From the NCBI GenBank assembly GCA_049323915.1, contig JBMOPC010000090.1:1-64000 (forward strand): a DNA stretch of 64,000 nt. Reading direction: 5' to 3'. The translations under genes were made by a program, and so were the position numbers. The first letter of the stretch is position 1. The number at the start of each line of letters is the position of its first letter. The DNA is from BRHc4a sp049323915 (GTDB lineage Bacteria > Bacillota > Desulfotomaculia > Desulfotomaculales > Desulfocucumaceae). The notes beneath the pieces are model-generated. The model saw nothing but the letters and a program-made list of their open reading frames with translations. It was not told the DNA's origin and ran no database searches. This document shows positions 15,670-23,762 of this stretch, piece after piece.

Positions 15670-15690
15670 CGGCTAGAAGCTAGAAGCTGT
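15669..15690 (+). repeat. Short CTAGAAGCTAGAAGC word repeat
   Basis: GCGGCTAGAAGCTAGAAGCT fills the start of the ispD-ispF gap; related CTAG/CTAGC words recur at 31441-31503 and 33126-33181. Confidence 0.45.
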
Positions 15691-15716
15691 CAACGCCTAA
15701 GACGGAGGCAGGGCTT

Positions 15717-16199
15717 ATGAGAATTGGTTTCGGCTATGACGTCCACCGTCTGGTGGAAGGGAGAAAGCTGATACTGGGCGGGGTTGAGATACCCTATGAG
15801 AAAGGCCTTAAAGGGCATTCCGACGCCGACGTGCTGGTGCATGCCATTATGGACGCCCTGCTGGGAGCGGCGGGACTGGGGGATATAGGAAGGCATTTCC
15901 CCGATTCCGACCCCGATTACAGTGGGATCTCCAGTATACTGCTGCTGGAAAAGGTAAGGGAAACACTGGCTGAATCCGGGTACGCGCCTCATAACGTGGA
16001 CTCCACAATAGTGGCCCAGGCTCCCAGGCTATCCGGGCATATTGAGCTGATGAGGGATGTTGTGGCCGGTGCGCTGGGAATAGACCGGTCATTTGTCAAT
16101 ATTAAGGCGACCACCACCGAGGGGCTGGGATTTGCAGGAACCGGCGAGGGTATAGCCTCCTATGCCGTGGCCCTGGTTCGCAAAAAGAGATCACCTTGA
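15717..16199 (+). CDS. ispF: 2-C-methyl-D-erythritol 2,4-cyclodiphosphate synthase
   Basis: This 160-residue MEP-pathway enzyme cyclises CDP-ME 2-phosphate with release of CMP. It has the metal-binding GYDVHRL motif (Asp and His), GLKGHSDADVLVHAIMDALLGAAGLGDIGRHFPD, and C-terminal NIKATTTEGLGFAGTGEGI. It normally forms a trimer with active sites at subunit interfaces. It lies 47 bp after ispD and is probably in the same transcript. The ATG has ACGGAGGC upstream. Confidence 0.96.
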   Translation: MRIGFGYDVHRLVEGRKLILGGVEIPYEKGLKGHSDADVLVHAIMDALLGAAGLGDIGRHFPDSDPDYSGISSILLLEKVRETLAESGYAPHNVDSTIVAQAPRLSGHIELMRDVVAGALGIDRSFVNIKATTTEGLGFAGTGEGIASYAVALVRKKRSP

Positions 16200-16274
16200 A
16201 CACTCGACAATTATAAACAAATACCTTGTTCATTTCCACCTGCATATGGTAAGGTTTCTATATGGAGGTGGGTT

Positions 16275-16814
16275 ATGGAAAAAAAGGATAAGAAAATAGA
16301 TGTCAATTTAGATAATGACTTTGAAGAGCTTAAAATATGTTTAAAAAGTTTTATCAAGGAAAACAAAGAAAAAGACCAAGAAACTGTTTATAAAGCTAGT
16401 GAGTTTATTAAGTGGTTAAAAAGGAAAGTTGAACTATATGCTGTGGAAAAAAGCTTTTCTCCTCCAGAAGGCTTTGATTTAAAAAGAACAAAAGTTTTTT
16501 GGATTGATTTTGGTTTTAATATTGGACAGGAATTTGGTGGGAAACACCCGGCAATAATTTTACGTGTAAGTGGTGAGCAGGTTTTTGTTTTGCCTCTGTC
16601 CTCTCAATCTCCTAACGAAGATAAAAAGGATAAGCCTATGTATGTAAAGGTTCCTATAGTATATGATTTTCCGCCGATGATTAGGTGGGCCAATGTTTTT
16701 AATATCAGGTGCGTGAGTGTTCAGAGAATAGATTTTTCAAGTATATCGGGAAGGGTTCCAGGTTTTGTAATGGATAATATAAGTAAGGCGATAGCCATTT
16801 GCGGAATACGATAA
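16275..16814 (+). CDS. MazF/PemK-family toxin-like protein with N-terminal helical extension
   Basis: The 179-residue protein has an N-terminal region of about 70 charged, probably helical residues, then a MazF/PemK-like domain: KVFWIDFGFNIGQEFGGKHPAIIL (the sheet and loop of the GDVVWVDFG...G.EQGG.RPAVV motif), FVLPLSSQ, and RWANVFNIRCVSVQRID (matching the conserved N.LNIR.VS..R). MazF proteins are sequence-specific mRNA endoribonucleases. No MazE/PemI-like antitoxin gene is visible next to it; the N-terminal part may serve that role, or the protein may not be a toxin. The coding DNA is visibly richer in A and T than its neighbours, with AAA, TTT and ATA codons prominent, which suggests horizontal acquisition. 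ATG 16275 follows ATGGAGGTGGG. Confidence 0.75.
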   Translation: MEKKDKKIDVNLDNDFEELKICLKSFIKENKEKDQETVYKASEFIKWLKRKVELYAVEKSFSPPEGFDLKRTKVFWIDFGFNIGQEFGGKHPAIILRVSGEQVFVLPLSSQSPNEDKKDKPMYVKVPIVYDFPPMIRWANVFNIRCVSVQRIDFSSISGRVPGFVMDNISKAIAICGIR

Positions 16815-16836
16815 AGAATTTTTACCATTGGAACAA

Positions 16837-16864
16837 TTGACAATGTAAAAAAATATGATATAGT
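16837..16864 (+). promoter_or_regulatory. Putative promoter upstream of gltX (distal)
   Basis: TTGACA (16837-16842), 16 bp, TATAGT (16859-16864), starting just after the MazF-like gene. A hairpin terminator-like structure lies between it and gltX. Confidence 0.55.
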
Positions 16865-16913
16865 AAGCTTAGATTATGTGAGAAGGCCTCCGAGCCTAAA
16901 GAGTAATGTGTGT

Positions 16914-16937
16914 AGAGCCGCAAAAGCGGCTCTTTTG
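16914..16937 (+). terminator. Hairpin terminator or attenuator before gltX
   Basis: AGAGCCGC (16914-16921) pairs with GCGGCTCT (16926-16933) around an AAAA loop and is followed by TTTG. It could end the MazF-like transcript or attenuate the distal promoter. Confidence 0.6.
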
Positions 16938-16981
16938 CGTTAGTGCGCACAAGTTGCTTACGGAAAGGAGTACAAAAAAGT

Positions 16982-17011
16982 TTGCCTGCCAAACGCTTGA
17001 AGTGATATAAT
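16982..17011 (+). promoter_or_regulatory. Putative proximal promoter of gltX
   Basis: TTGCCT (16982-16987), 18 bp, and a perfect TATAAT (17006-17011), 36 bp before the TTG start. Confidence 0.55.
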
Positions 17012-17046
17012 TTTGGCGAATTTAACCCGTTAGGAGGTCTCATTTT

Positions 17047-18498
17047 TTGTCTGGCTACAGAGTAAGATTTGCGCCCAGCCCCACCGGGCCCCTTCATATC
17101 GGAGGGGCCAGGTCGGCTCTGTTTAACTGGCTTTTTGCCCGCCGTCACGGCGGCACTTTTATAGTTCGCATAGAGGACACTGACCTGGAAAGGAGCTCCA
17201 GGGAGTCCGAAAAAAATATATTGTCATCCCTGCGCTGGTTGGGCCTTGACTGGGATGAGGGGGTGGATGCGGGCGGGCCCGACGGCCCATACAGGCAGAC
17301 TGAGAGGCTGGACCTGTACAGCCGGTATGCGCGGCATCTGCTGGAGAGCGGCCGGGCCTATTACTGCTACTGTTCGGAGGAGGAGCTGGCCGCCGAGCGG
17401 GAAAAACTGATGGCCGTGGGGGAATTGCCCAGATACCTGGGCAGGTGCCGGAACCTGTGTGATGAGGAAAAGGCCCGCCTGGAGTCCTCAGGCCGCAGGC
17501 CGGTGGTACGGTTTAAGGTTCCCGGGGATAAGACGGTTGTTATAAACGACCTTGTCAGGGGCGAGGTCAGCTTTGAGGGATCCGGGATAGGCGATTTCAT
17601 CATTGTCAAATCGGACGGCATTCCCACCTATAACTTTGCTGTGGTGGTGGATGACCGATCTATGAATATAACTCACGTTATAAGGGCCGAGGAACACCTG
17701 TCCAACACACCCCGGCAGGTGTTGCTGTACGAGGCTTTCAACTGGCCCCTCCCGGAATTCGCCCACGTGTCGCTGATACTGGGGAAGGACCGCAGCAAAA
17801 TGAGCAAGCGGCATGGGGCAACATCAATTGAGCAGTACATGGAATTGGGCTATCTTCCCGAGGCGCTGGTCAATTTTCTGGCCCTGCTGGGCTGGTCGCC
17901 GGAAGGGGAAGAGGAGATACTGGACCTCAAACAAATCAGTGAACAGTTTTCTCTGGACAGGGTGGCAAAAAACCCGGCGGTATTTGATATTGACAAGCTG
18001 AACTGGTTGAACGGACATTATATAAGGCACGCCCCACTGGACAGGATAACCGAAATGGCCATTCCTTACCTGGAGGGCAAAGGCTATGTCAAAAAGGAGA
18101 TTACCGGGGAGCAGTACTGCTGGCTGCAGTCACTGGTGTCCACGGTAAGGAATTACCTTGTGAACATGTCCGAGATTACAGCCTATGTGGAAATGTTTTT
18201 CACCGACACGGTTGAGCCGGTGGACGATGAGGCCAGAGAAATTCTGACCCAGGATCATGTTCCCGCAGTATTGAATAAGCTGAAAGAAAAGCTGGAGGCT
18301 GCGCCGGTCGTGGACGAGGACTCGGTAAAGTCCATGCTCAAAGGGCTGGGCAAGGAACTGGGCCTCCCCGGCAAGAATGTGTTTATGCCTCTCAGAGTGG
18401 CTATAACCGGGAGCGCCCACGGCCCGGAACTGCACCAGGTGATCACGGTGCTGGGGGCTGAAAAGACCATAAAACGCCTGGAAAAGGGAATTTTGTAG
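17047..18498 (+). CDS. gltX: Glutamyl-tRNA synthetase
   Basis: This 483-residue class I aminoacyl-tRNA synthetase attaches glutamate to tRNA-Glu (and, in organisms lacking GlnRS, often to tRNA-Gln). The HIGH-type motif is HIGG in APSPTGPLHIGGARSALFN (about 17-20) and the KMSKS-type motif is KMSKR in GKDRSKMSKRHG (about 251-255). The zinc-region YYCYCSEEEL, the NFAVVVDDRSM segment and a C-terminal anticodon-binding helical domain are present. The start is TTG 17047 with TAGGAGGTC upstream, and the N terminus MSGYRVRFAPSPTG is normal for the family. It begins the gltX-cysE-cysS block typical of Firmicutes. Confidence 0.96.
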   Translation: MSGYRVRFAPSPTGPLHIGGARSALFNWLFARRHGGTFIVRIEDTDLERSSRESEKNILSSLRWLGLDWDEGVDAGGPDGPYRQTERLDLYSRYARHLLESGRAYYCYCSEEELAAEREKLMAVGELPRYLGRCRNLCDEEKARLESSGRRPVVRFKVPGDKTVVINDLVRGEVSFEGSGIGDFIIVKSDGIPTYNFAVVVDDRSMNITHVIRAEEHLSNTPRQVLLYEAFNWPLPEFAHVSLILGKDRSKMSKRHGATSIEQYMELGYLPEALVNFLALLGWSPEGEEEILDLKQISEQFSLDRVAKNPAVFDIDKLNWLNGHYIRHAPLDRITEMAIPYLEGKGYVKKEITGEQYCWLQSLVSTVRNYLVNMSEITAYVEMFFTDTVEPVDDEAREILTQDHVPAVLNKLKEKLEAAPVVDEDSVKSMLKGLGKELGLPGKNVFMPLRVAITGSAHGPELHQVITVLGAEKTIKRLEKGIL

Positions 18499-18680
18499 CG
18501 GAAAATACGAGAAGCCTCCTTTGCCATCTGCCCGGTAAGCCGTTTTTTAATCAGTTCAATGCCGAAAACTTTTGGCGTGGGCAACTGGCTGGGCCGCCAG
18601 ATGACCGGGTAGAGTAAAGCCAGGTTTCAGCGGGATAAAAAATAGCGGATAAAACAATCCTCGAAAGCTGGGGGAGTGGC

Positions 18681-19409
18681 ATGTTTGAAAGGCTGAAAAA
18701 AGATATACGGGTGGTGCTGGAAAGGGACCCAGCCGCCAAAAGCGCCCTTGAGGTGTTCTTGTGTTACCCGGGGTTTCATGCCGTAATAATGCACCGGGTG
18801 GCCCACTTTTTCTACCGCAGGAAAATGTTCCTCATAGCCAGGATTGTATCGCAGATTTCCAGGTTTTTCACCAATATTGAAATTCACCCCGGGGCCAGGA
18901 TAGGCGAGGGCTTTTTTATAGACCACGGGGCCGGGGTGGTTATTGGGGAGACCACTGAGATTGGAAGCAACGTTACCATTTATCAGGGCGTTACCCTGGG
19001 GGGAACCGGCAAGGAAAAGGGTAAAAGGCACCCCACCATAGGAAATAATGTGGTTATCAGCACCGGGGCCAAAATACTGGGTTCCTTCACGGTTGGAGAC
19101 AATTCAAAAATAGGAGCGGGGTCGGTGGTGCTTAAATCGGTGCCTCCCAACAGCACCGTGGTGGGTGTCCCCGGAAGGGTGGTTGTAATGGACGGCGTGA
19201 AGGTGGATTCTGCGGATGAAGGCTACATCGACCTGAGGCACGACCAGCTCCCGGACCCGGTTTCGGAGATGATGAACTGTATGCTTTTAAATATTGAGCG
19301 GCTTGAAAAACGGGTCAGGGAGCTTGAGCAGCAGCTTAAGCTCAAGCCGGTGGAGCCGGATTTGAAAGCATGCGAAGGAGGTTTCGGCAAAGACAATGCA
19401 AATATATAA
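18681..19409 (+). CDS. cysE: Serine O-acetyltransferase
   Basis: The 242-residue enzyme makes O-acetylserine from serine and acetyl-CoA, the first step of cysteine synthesis. It has a helical N-terminal part (DIRVVLERDPAAKSALEVFLCYPGFHAVIMHRVAHFFYRR) and the left-handed beta-helix hexapeptide repeats (IHPGARIGEGFFIDHGAG, then VVIGETTEIGSNVTIYQGVT and LGGTGKEKGKRHPTIGNNVV). The C-terminal extension of about 50 residues contains a likely short coiled coil (NIERLEKRVRELEQQLKL). The stop overlaps cysS by 14 bp. No T-box or other recognisable riboswitch was seen in the 180-bp gap before it. Confidence 0.95.
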   Translation: MFERLKKDIRVVLERDPAAKSALEVFLCYPGFHAVIMHRVAHFFYRRKMFLIARIVSQISRFFTNIEIHPGARIGEGFFIDHGAGVVIGETTEIGSNVTIYQGVTLGGTGKEKGKRHPTIGNNVVISTGAKILGSFTVGDNSKIGAGSVVLKSVPPNSTVVGVPGRVVVMDGVKVDSADEGYIDLRHDQLPDPVSEMMNCMLLNIERLEKRVRELEQQLKLKPVEPDLKACEGGFGKDNANI

Positions 19410-20850
19410 CACGCTTAACAGGCGCAAGGAAGAACTGGCGCCCCGGGAGCCGGGGAAGATATACATGTATGTATGCGGCCCCACCACTTACAATTTTATA
19501 CATCTGGGGAATGCCCGTCCGCTGGTGGTTTTCGACACCGCCAGGAGGTATTTCGGCTACAAGGGCTACAAGGTCCGCTATGTGCAGAATTTTACCGACA
19601 TAGACGACAAAATAATAAACCGGGCCCGGGAGGAGGGGGAGGACCCCATGCTGCTGGCCAGGAAATACGTGGATGAATACTACAGTGATGCCGACGCGCT
19701 GAATGTGATGAGGGCTGACGTTCATCCCAAGGTGTCGGAGCACCTTCCCGAGATAGTGGATATGATAAGAACGCTCCTGGACCGGGGCCACGCCTATGTG
19801 GTGGACGGGGATGTGTATTATGACATATCCTCTTTCCCCGGCTATGGAAAGCTGTCCGGAAGATCCCAGGAGGATATGCAGGCCGGGGCAAGGGTGGAAG
19901 TGGACGTAAGAAAGCGCCACCCGATGGATTTCGCCCTCTGGAAGGCCGCCAAGGAAGGCGAGCCGGCCTGGGACAGCCCGTGGGGGCCCGGACGGCCCGG
20001 ATGGCATATTGAATGCTCGGCAATGTCCAGGAAATACCTGGGGGATAACTTTGACATACACGGCGGCGGATACGATTTGATATTCCCCCACCACGAAAAT
20101 GAAATAGCCCAGTCCGAGGCTGCCACCGGAAAAAACTTCGCCCGCTACTGGATGCATAACGGCTTTATAACGGTGAACCAGGAAAAAATGTCAAAGTCAC
20201 TGGGCAACTTCTTTCTGGTAAGGGAGATACTGGACAAATTCCCTCCGGAAACAGTAAGGTTTTTCCTTCTTTCCACGCACTACCGGAGCCCCCTGGACTT
20301 TGATGACGAAAAGCTGGCCGCTGCCGGCAGGGGCCTGGAAAGAATTAAAAACTGTGTAAGGCTTATTGAGGAGGCCGCCGGTGGGGTGGCCAGGGAAGCC
20401 ATGAATGAAGAGGATGACCGGCTGGCCGGTGTCCTTGACAATCGGCGCCGGGAGTTTGAAAAGGCCATGGACGACGACCTCAACACCGCCCTGGCCATAG
20501 GAATCGTTTTTGACGCTGTGGGGGACATTAATTCCTACCTGCACCAATCCGGTCAGGGGGGAGGGCCGTGCAGCGGGATACTGGACAGATCCAGGATACT
20601 GCTGGAAGATTTCAATTCCGTTCTGGGTTTGTTTAAAACCGGCGCGTCGGGAAAAATAGTGCTGGAACGGCAGGACAAGGACGAAGGAAAGCTGGTGGGA
20701 GATCTTATGGATCTCATAATAAAAATACGCCGGGAAGCCCGGGCCAAAAAAGACTGGGCCACTGCCGACGGCATCAGGAACGGCTTGAAGGAGTTGGGCA
20801 TAATACTTGAAGATACCGCCACCGGTGTGCGCTGGAAAAAACAGGTGTGA
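19396..20850 (+). CDS. cysS: Cysteinyl-tRNA synthetase
   Basis: This 484-residue class I synthetase charges tRNA-Cys. The zinc-ligand cysteine and HIGH-type motif are in YMYVCGPTTYNFIHLGNARP (C27; HLGN about 36-39), further zinc ligands are in WHIECSAMS and IHGGGYDLIFPHHENE, and the KMSKS motif is in VNQEKMSKSLGNFF. The DALR/anticodon-binding C-terminal domain ends in ADGIRNGLKELGIILEDTATG. The ATG start overlaps the end of cysE, with GCGAAGGAGG upstream, so the two cysteine genes are translationally coupled. Confidence 0.97.
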   Translation: MQIYNTLNRRKEELAPREPGKIYMYVCGPTTYNFIHLGNARPLVVFDTARRYFGYKGYKVRYVQNFTDIDDKIINRAREEGEDPMLLARKYVDEYYSDADALNVMRADVHPKVSEHLPEIVDMIRTLLDRGHAYVVDGDVYYDISSFPGYGKLSGRSQEDMQAGARVEVDVRKRHPMDFALWKAAKEGEPAWDSPWGPGRPGWHIECSAMSRKYLGDNFDIHGGGYDLIFPHHENEIAQSEAATGKNFARYWMHNGFITVNQEKMSKSLGNFFLVREILDKFPPETVRFFLLSTHYRSPLDFDDEKLAAAGRGLERIKNCVRLIEEAAGGVAREAMNEEDDRLAGVLDNRRREFEKAMDDDLNTALAIGIVFDAVGDINSYLHQSGQGGGPCSGILDRSRILLEDFNSVLGLFKTGASGKIVLERQDKDEGKLVGDLMDLIIKIRREARAKKDWATADGIRNGLKELGIILEDTATGVRWKKQV

Positions 20851-20853
20851 TAA

Positions 20854-21276
20854 ATGTCTCAGTGCAACAAACTTTTCTCAGTTGAAAAAATAGAAAACCC
20901 GCACCTGCTTTCCCCCCAGGTGCTGGCCTATGTCGGTGACGCGGTGTATGAGCTGAGCGTCAGGACCCATATAATCGCCAGAGGGTTCGCCCGCTCCGAC
21001 AAAATACACAGCGAGGCCGTAAGGTACGTGTGCGCCAATACCCAGGCAGGAGTCCTGAGGGCCATTGAAAGTCTTCTTACTACCGAGGAGGCCGGGGTGG
21101 CCAGGCGCGGCCGCAATGCCAAGGGGGGGCACACCCCGAGGGGGTCCAGCGTTAACTCCTACCGCAGCAGCACCGGACTGGAATGCCTGGTGGGATATTT
21201 GTTTCTCAGGGGGGAGACCGAAAGGCTGTCTGAAATAATGGAAAAAATCTTTGGCCTAGTGGAAAAAGAGAAGTGA
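20854..21276 (+). CDS. mrnC: Mini-ribonuclease III (MrnC)
   Basis: This is a 140-residue RNase III catalytic domain without a dsRNA-binding domain, the MrnC architecture, which in Bacillus trims 23S rRNA ends. LLSPQVLAYVGDAVYELSVRTHII carries the RNase III signature aspartate, and SSVNSYRSSTGLECLVGYLFL carries the second acidic cluster. It starts 4 bp after cysS and precedes rlmB, so this is an rRNA-maturation pair within the cysS operon, as is standard in Firmicutes. Confidence 0.94.
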   Translation: MSQCNKLFSVEKIENPHLLSPQVLAYVGDAVYELSVRTHIIARGFARSDKIHSEAVRYVCANTQAGVLRAIESLLTTEEAGVARRGRNAKGGHTPRGSSVNSYRSSTGLECLVGYLFLRGETERLSEIMEKIFGLVEKEK

Positions 21277-21305
21277 GTCAACCTCCAACCTCTTACCTCC
21301 CACGG
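21270..21305 (+). repeat. Degenerate GAGAAGTGAG / CCTCTTACCTCCC words
   Basis: AGAGAAGTGAG at the end of mrnC is followed by CAACCTCCAACCTCTTACCT before rlmB. It is the same two-armed word pattern as 23763-23872 in shorter form. Confidence 0.45.
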
Positions 21306-21325
21306 CTATTTTGGGTGGTGCTGAA

Positions 21326-22081
21326 ATGAAAACTTTTGAAAAGGCGGGGCCGGAGAATATACTGGCAGGCCGGAACCCGGTCAGGGAAGCTCTCAGGTCC
21401 GGCCGCCCCGTTGACAAGGTGCTGTTTGCCCAGGGGGAGAAGTCGGCGCCACTGGGAGAAATAATAAGTCTGGCCAGGGAAAAGGGGGTGCCGGTGCAGG
21501 CCGTTGACCGGGCCCGGCTTGACTCCCTTTCAGGAGATGTCAGGCATCAGGGTGTCATGGCCTATATCGCCGCCAGGGAATATGCCGATCTGGGGGATAT
21601 GCTTCAAAGAGCCGGGGAATCCCCCTTTATATTATTGCTGGATGAGATAAACGATCCCCATAATCTTGGAGCCATACTGCGTACCGCAGAGGCTGCCGGT
21701 GTGGGCGGGGTGGTGATCCCCAGACGTCGATCGGTATCACTAACCCCTGTTGTGGCCAGGTCGTCAGCCGGCGCCGTGGAATATGTGCCGGTGGCCAGGG
21801 TGGCCAACATGGTGCAGACCATTGAAGCCCTGAAGGAAAAGGGGATTTGGGTGGTGGGGGCCGATGCCGGCGCCCGGGATTTATACTGGGATGCCAGGCT
21901 GGACGGCCCTATTGCGCTGGTTATAGGCGGGGAAGACAAGGGGTTGGGCAGGCTGGTAAAGGAAAACTGCGATTTTACTGTAAGGCTTCCCATGGTGGGC
22001 AAAATAGGTTCACTTAACGCCTCGGTGGCCGCCGCCCTGCTTATTTACGAGGTTGTCCGCCAGAGAAGAATTGAGAAGTGA
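21326..22081 (+). CDS. rlmB: 23S rRNA (guanosine-2'-O)-methyltransferase RlmB-like (SpoU family)
   Basis: This is a 251-residue SpoU/TrmH-type 2'-O-ribose methyltransferase with a substrate-binding N-terminal domain (ENILAGRNPVREALRSG) and the trefoil-knot SPOUT domain containing motif 1 (LLDEINDPHNLGAILRTAEAAG), motif 2 (ALVIGGEDKGLGRLVKENCD) and motif 3 (RLPMVGKIGSLNASVAAALLIYE). RlmB methylates a guanosine of the 23S peptidyl-transferase region. I use ATG 21326, five bases after GGGTGGTG; the in-frame TTG 21311 is less likely. Confidence 0.92.
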   Translation: MKTFEKAGPENILAGRNPVREALRSGRPVDKVLFAQGEKSAPLGEIISLAREKGVPVQAVDRARLDSLSGDVRHQGVMAYIAAREYADLGDMLQRAGESPFILLLDEINDPHNLGAILRTAEAAGVGGVVIPRRRSVSLTPVVARSSAGAVEYVPVARVANMVQTIEALKEKGIWVVGADAGARDLYWDARLDGPIALVIGGEDKGLGRLVKENCDFTVRLPMVGKIGSLNASVAAALLIYEVVRQRRIEK

Positions 22082-22112
22082 GAAAGTCCGTATGCGAGAG
22101 GATTGCCCGTCC

Positions 22113-22637
22113 ATGAAGGATACGAAGGATTACCTCATCGTCGACGGCTACAACATTATTTTTTCCTGGCCGGAGATGGAAAAGCTGAGGAAGGCCGGCC
22201 TCGATCATGCCAGGACAAAGCTCCTGGATATACTTGTAAACTACGCGGCCTATAGCGGAGAGTCGGTGGTGGTGGTTTTCGACGCCCATCTTGTTAAGAA
22301 TAATTTGGAACATGCGGAATATATTGATAGTAACGTTGAAGTAATATACACCCAGGAGAAGGAAACGGCGGACTCTGTCATAGAAAGGCTGGTAAAGGAA
22401 CTGGCCGTGAGGGGCAGGGTTCATGTGGCCACATCGGACTGGGCGGAACAGAGCATGGTTTTCGGCCTTGGGGCGTACAGGCTTACCCCCAGGGAGCTGT
22501 CGGACAAAATCAAAAGTCTTAAACAGGAAGGCGAAAAGCATTACGTATCCACCAGTCCTTCGGAGTCGTACCTTGAAAACCGGTTGGTTGAAGAGGTTAG
22601 AAAAGCCCTGGAAATGTGGAGGAGAAAAAAAAGATAG
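22113..22637 (+). CDS. yacP: NYN-domain ribonuclease of the YacP/Rae1 family
   Basis: The protein of about 174 residues has a PIN-like NYN nuclease fold: YLIVDGYNIIFSWPE (conserved Asp and Asn), VVVVFDAHLVKNN, YTQEKETADSVIERLVKEL and VHVATSDWAEQ. Bacillus YacP (Rae1) is a ribosome-associated endoribonuclease that cleaves mRNAs in the A site. It follows rlmB and precedes sigH, the usual Firmicutes order. ATG 22113 (MKDTKDYLIVDG) has GAGAGGA about ten bases upstream; ATG 22092 and GTG 22053 extend the frame into a GAGAAGTGAG repeat and are less likely. Confidence 0.9.
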   Translation: MKDTKDYLIVDGYNIIFSWPEMEKLRKAGLDHARTKLLDILVNYAAYSGESVVVVFDAHLVKNNLEHAEYIDSNVEVIYTQEKETADSVIERLVKELAVRGRVHVATSDWAEQSMVFGLGAYRLTPRELSDKIKSLKQEGEKHYVSTSPSESYLENRLVEEVRKALEMWRRKKR

Positions 22638-22660
22638 CCCCCGCTACGGGGTGATATGTC

Positions 22661-22689
22661 TTGACTGTATTTTTGACGTACGTTATAAT
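22661..22689 (+). promoter_or_regulatory. Sigma-A promoter of sigH
   Basis: TTGACT (22661-22666), 17 bp, and a perfect TATAAT (22684-22689). The resulting leader to the sigH start is about 200 nt and contains the perfect palindrome TGTCCGGACA at 22769-22778. Confidence 0.75.
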
Positions 22690-22893
22690 AGGCTTGGCTA
22701 CTCTGCATGAAGAAAGCTGGAATTTAGCCTTGCCCCGTTAAAAGGTATGAACTGTCTGGGCATGTCATTGTCCGGACATTAATTGTTATTGACGGAAAAG
22801 GCTTTTATTTTTCTACAACTAAATAGTTCAAAGGTATCGTTACTCAGGTTTGTTGGTTCTTCCACGGGAAGATTACTAGCGGGAGGGATATCG

Positions 22894-23538
22894 TTGAATC
22901 TTAATGCCCAGAAAGAGACCCCCGGCGGTTTTCACTTATTGATTGACGAGGATGTTGTAGAATACGCCCGGGAGGGCGACGATGTCGCACTGGAATACCT
23001 TATCAATAAGTACAAAAACTTTGTCCGGGCCAAAGCCCGTTCATATTTCCTGATAGGAGCCGACCGTGAGGATATTATTCAGGAGGGCATGATTGGGCTG
23101 TATAAGGCCATCCGTGACTTCAGGATGGACAAGTTATCTTCTTTCAGGGCATTTGCCGAGCTATGCATAACCCGCCAGATTATCACAGCCATCAAGACAG
23201 CCACCAGGCAAAAACACATTCCTCTGAATTCCTATGTGTCTTTGAATAAGCCCATTTATGACGAGGATTCCGATCGAACCCTTTTGGATGTAATTTCAGG
23301 AACCAAAATTACTGACCCGGAAGAACTCATCATAAGCCGTGAGGAATTCGACGATATAGAGGAAAAGATGGGGGAAATACTGAGCTCACTGGAGTGGAAG
23401 GTGCTTATGTCCTACCTGGAGGGCAAGTCCTACCAGGAGATTGCTGAGGATTTGAAAAGACATGTCAAGTCTATTGACAATGCGTTGCAGAGGGTAAAAA
23501 GAAAGCTGGAGCGCTACCTGGAAAAAAGGGAGGCGTGA
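22894..23538 (+). CDS. sigH: RNA polymerase sigma-H factor
   Basis: The 214-residue sigma factor controls entry into sporulation and stationary-phase genes in Firmicutes. Region 2 is clear (EYLINKYKNFVRAKARSYFL, then GADREDIIQEGMIGLYKAIRDF), with FRAFAELCITRQIITAIKTATRQKH, and region 4 ends with LEGKSYQEIAEDLKRHVKSIDNALQRVKRKLERYL. I choose TTG 22894, seven bases after GGGAGGG, giving MNLNAQKETPGG; the reading frame stays open upstream to 22783 but without a plausible ribosome binding site. It has its own promoter and terminator and ends the conserved gltX-sigH block. Confidence 0.94.
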   Translation: MNLNAQKETPGGFHLLIDEDVVEYAREGDDVALEYLINKYKNFVRAKARSYFLIGADREDIIQEGMIGLYKAIRDFRMDKLSSFRAFAELCITRQIITAIKTATRQKHIPLNSYVSLNKPIYDEDSDRTLLDVISGTKITDPEELIISREEFDDIEEKMGEILSSLEWKVLMSYLEGKSYQEIAEDLKRHVKSIDNALQRVKRKLERYLEKREA

Positions 23539-23551
23539 GCTTCAGCCGGTT

Positions 23552-23585
23552 AAAACCACCCCTGGAATACCGGGGGTTTTTAACC
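23552..23585 (+). terminator. Intrinsic terminator of sigH
   Basis: AAAACCACCCC pairs imperfectly with CGGGGGTTTTT across a TGGAATAC loop and ends in a T run. Confidence 0.75.
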
Positions 23586-23608
23586 AGGAAAAACCAATGC
23601 CATAGGTG

Positions 23609-23637
23609 TTGACAGTTTGGAGTTTTTCTGTTAACAT
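23609..23637 (+). promoter_or_regulatory. Promoter of the tRNA cluster
   Basis: TTGACA (23609-23614), 17 bp, TAACAT (23632-23637), about 50 bp before the first tRNA. Confidence 0.7.
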
Positions 23638-23687
23638 AGATTTTGCGTCTGGAGGGTAACAGCAACCCGACAGCCGGTACGGATTAC

Positions 23688-23762
23688 GCCGGCGTAGCTC
23701 AATGGCAGAGCAGCTGACTTGTAATCAGCAGGTTGCGGGTTCGAATCCCATCGCCGGCTCCA
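23688..23762 (+). tRNA. tRNA-Thr (UGU)
   Basis: The cloverleaf is complete: acceptor GCCGGCG/CGCCGGC, D arm GCTC/GAGC, anticodon arm GCTGA-CTTGTAA-TCAGC with anticodon TGT, T loop TTCGAAT, encoded CCA. The T stem contains one C-A mismatch and one G-T pair, which is unusual but not disabling. Confidence 0.93.

Noticed and set aside
16865..17046. T-box upstream of gltX
   Set aside because: There is a hairpin but no specifier-loop or T-box core; two ordinary promoters explain the region better.
18499..18680. T-box or other riboswitch upstream of cysE
   Set aside because: No T-box sequence (TGGNACCGCG) or other conserved core was found in the gap.
19342..20157. A 271-codon minus-strand frame
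   Set aside because: It lies wholly antisense to cysS and the end of cysE, which are unmistakable.
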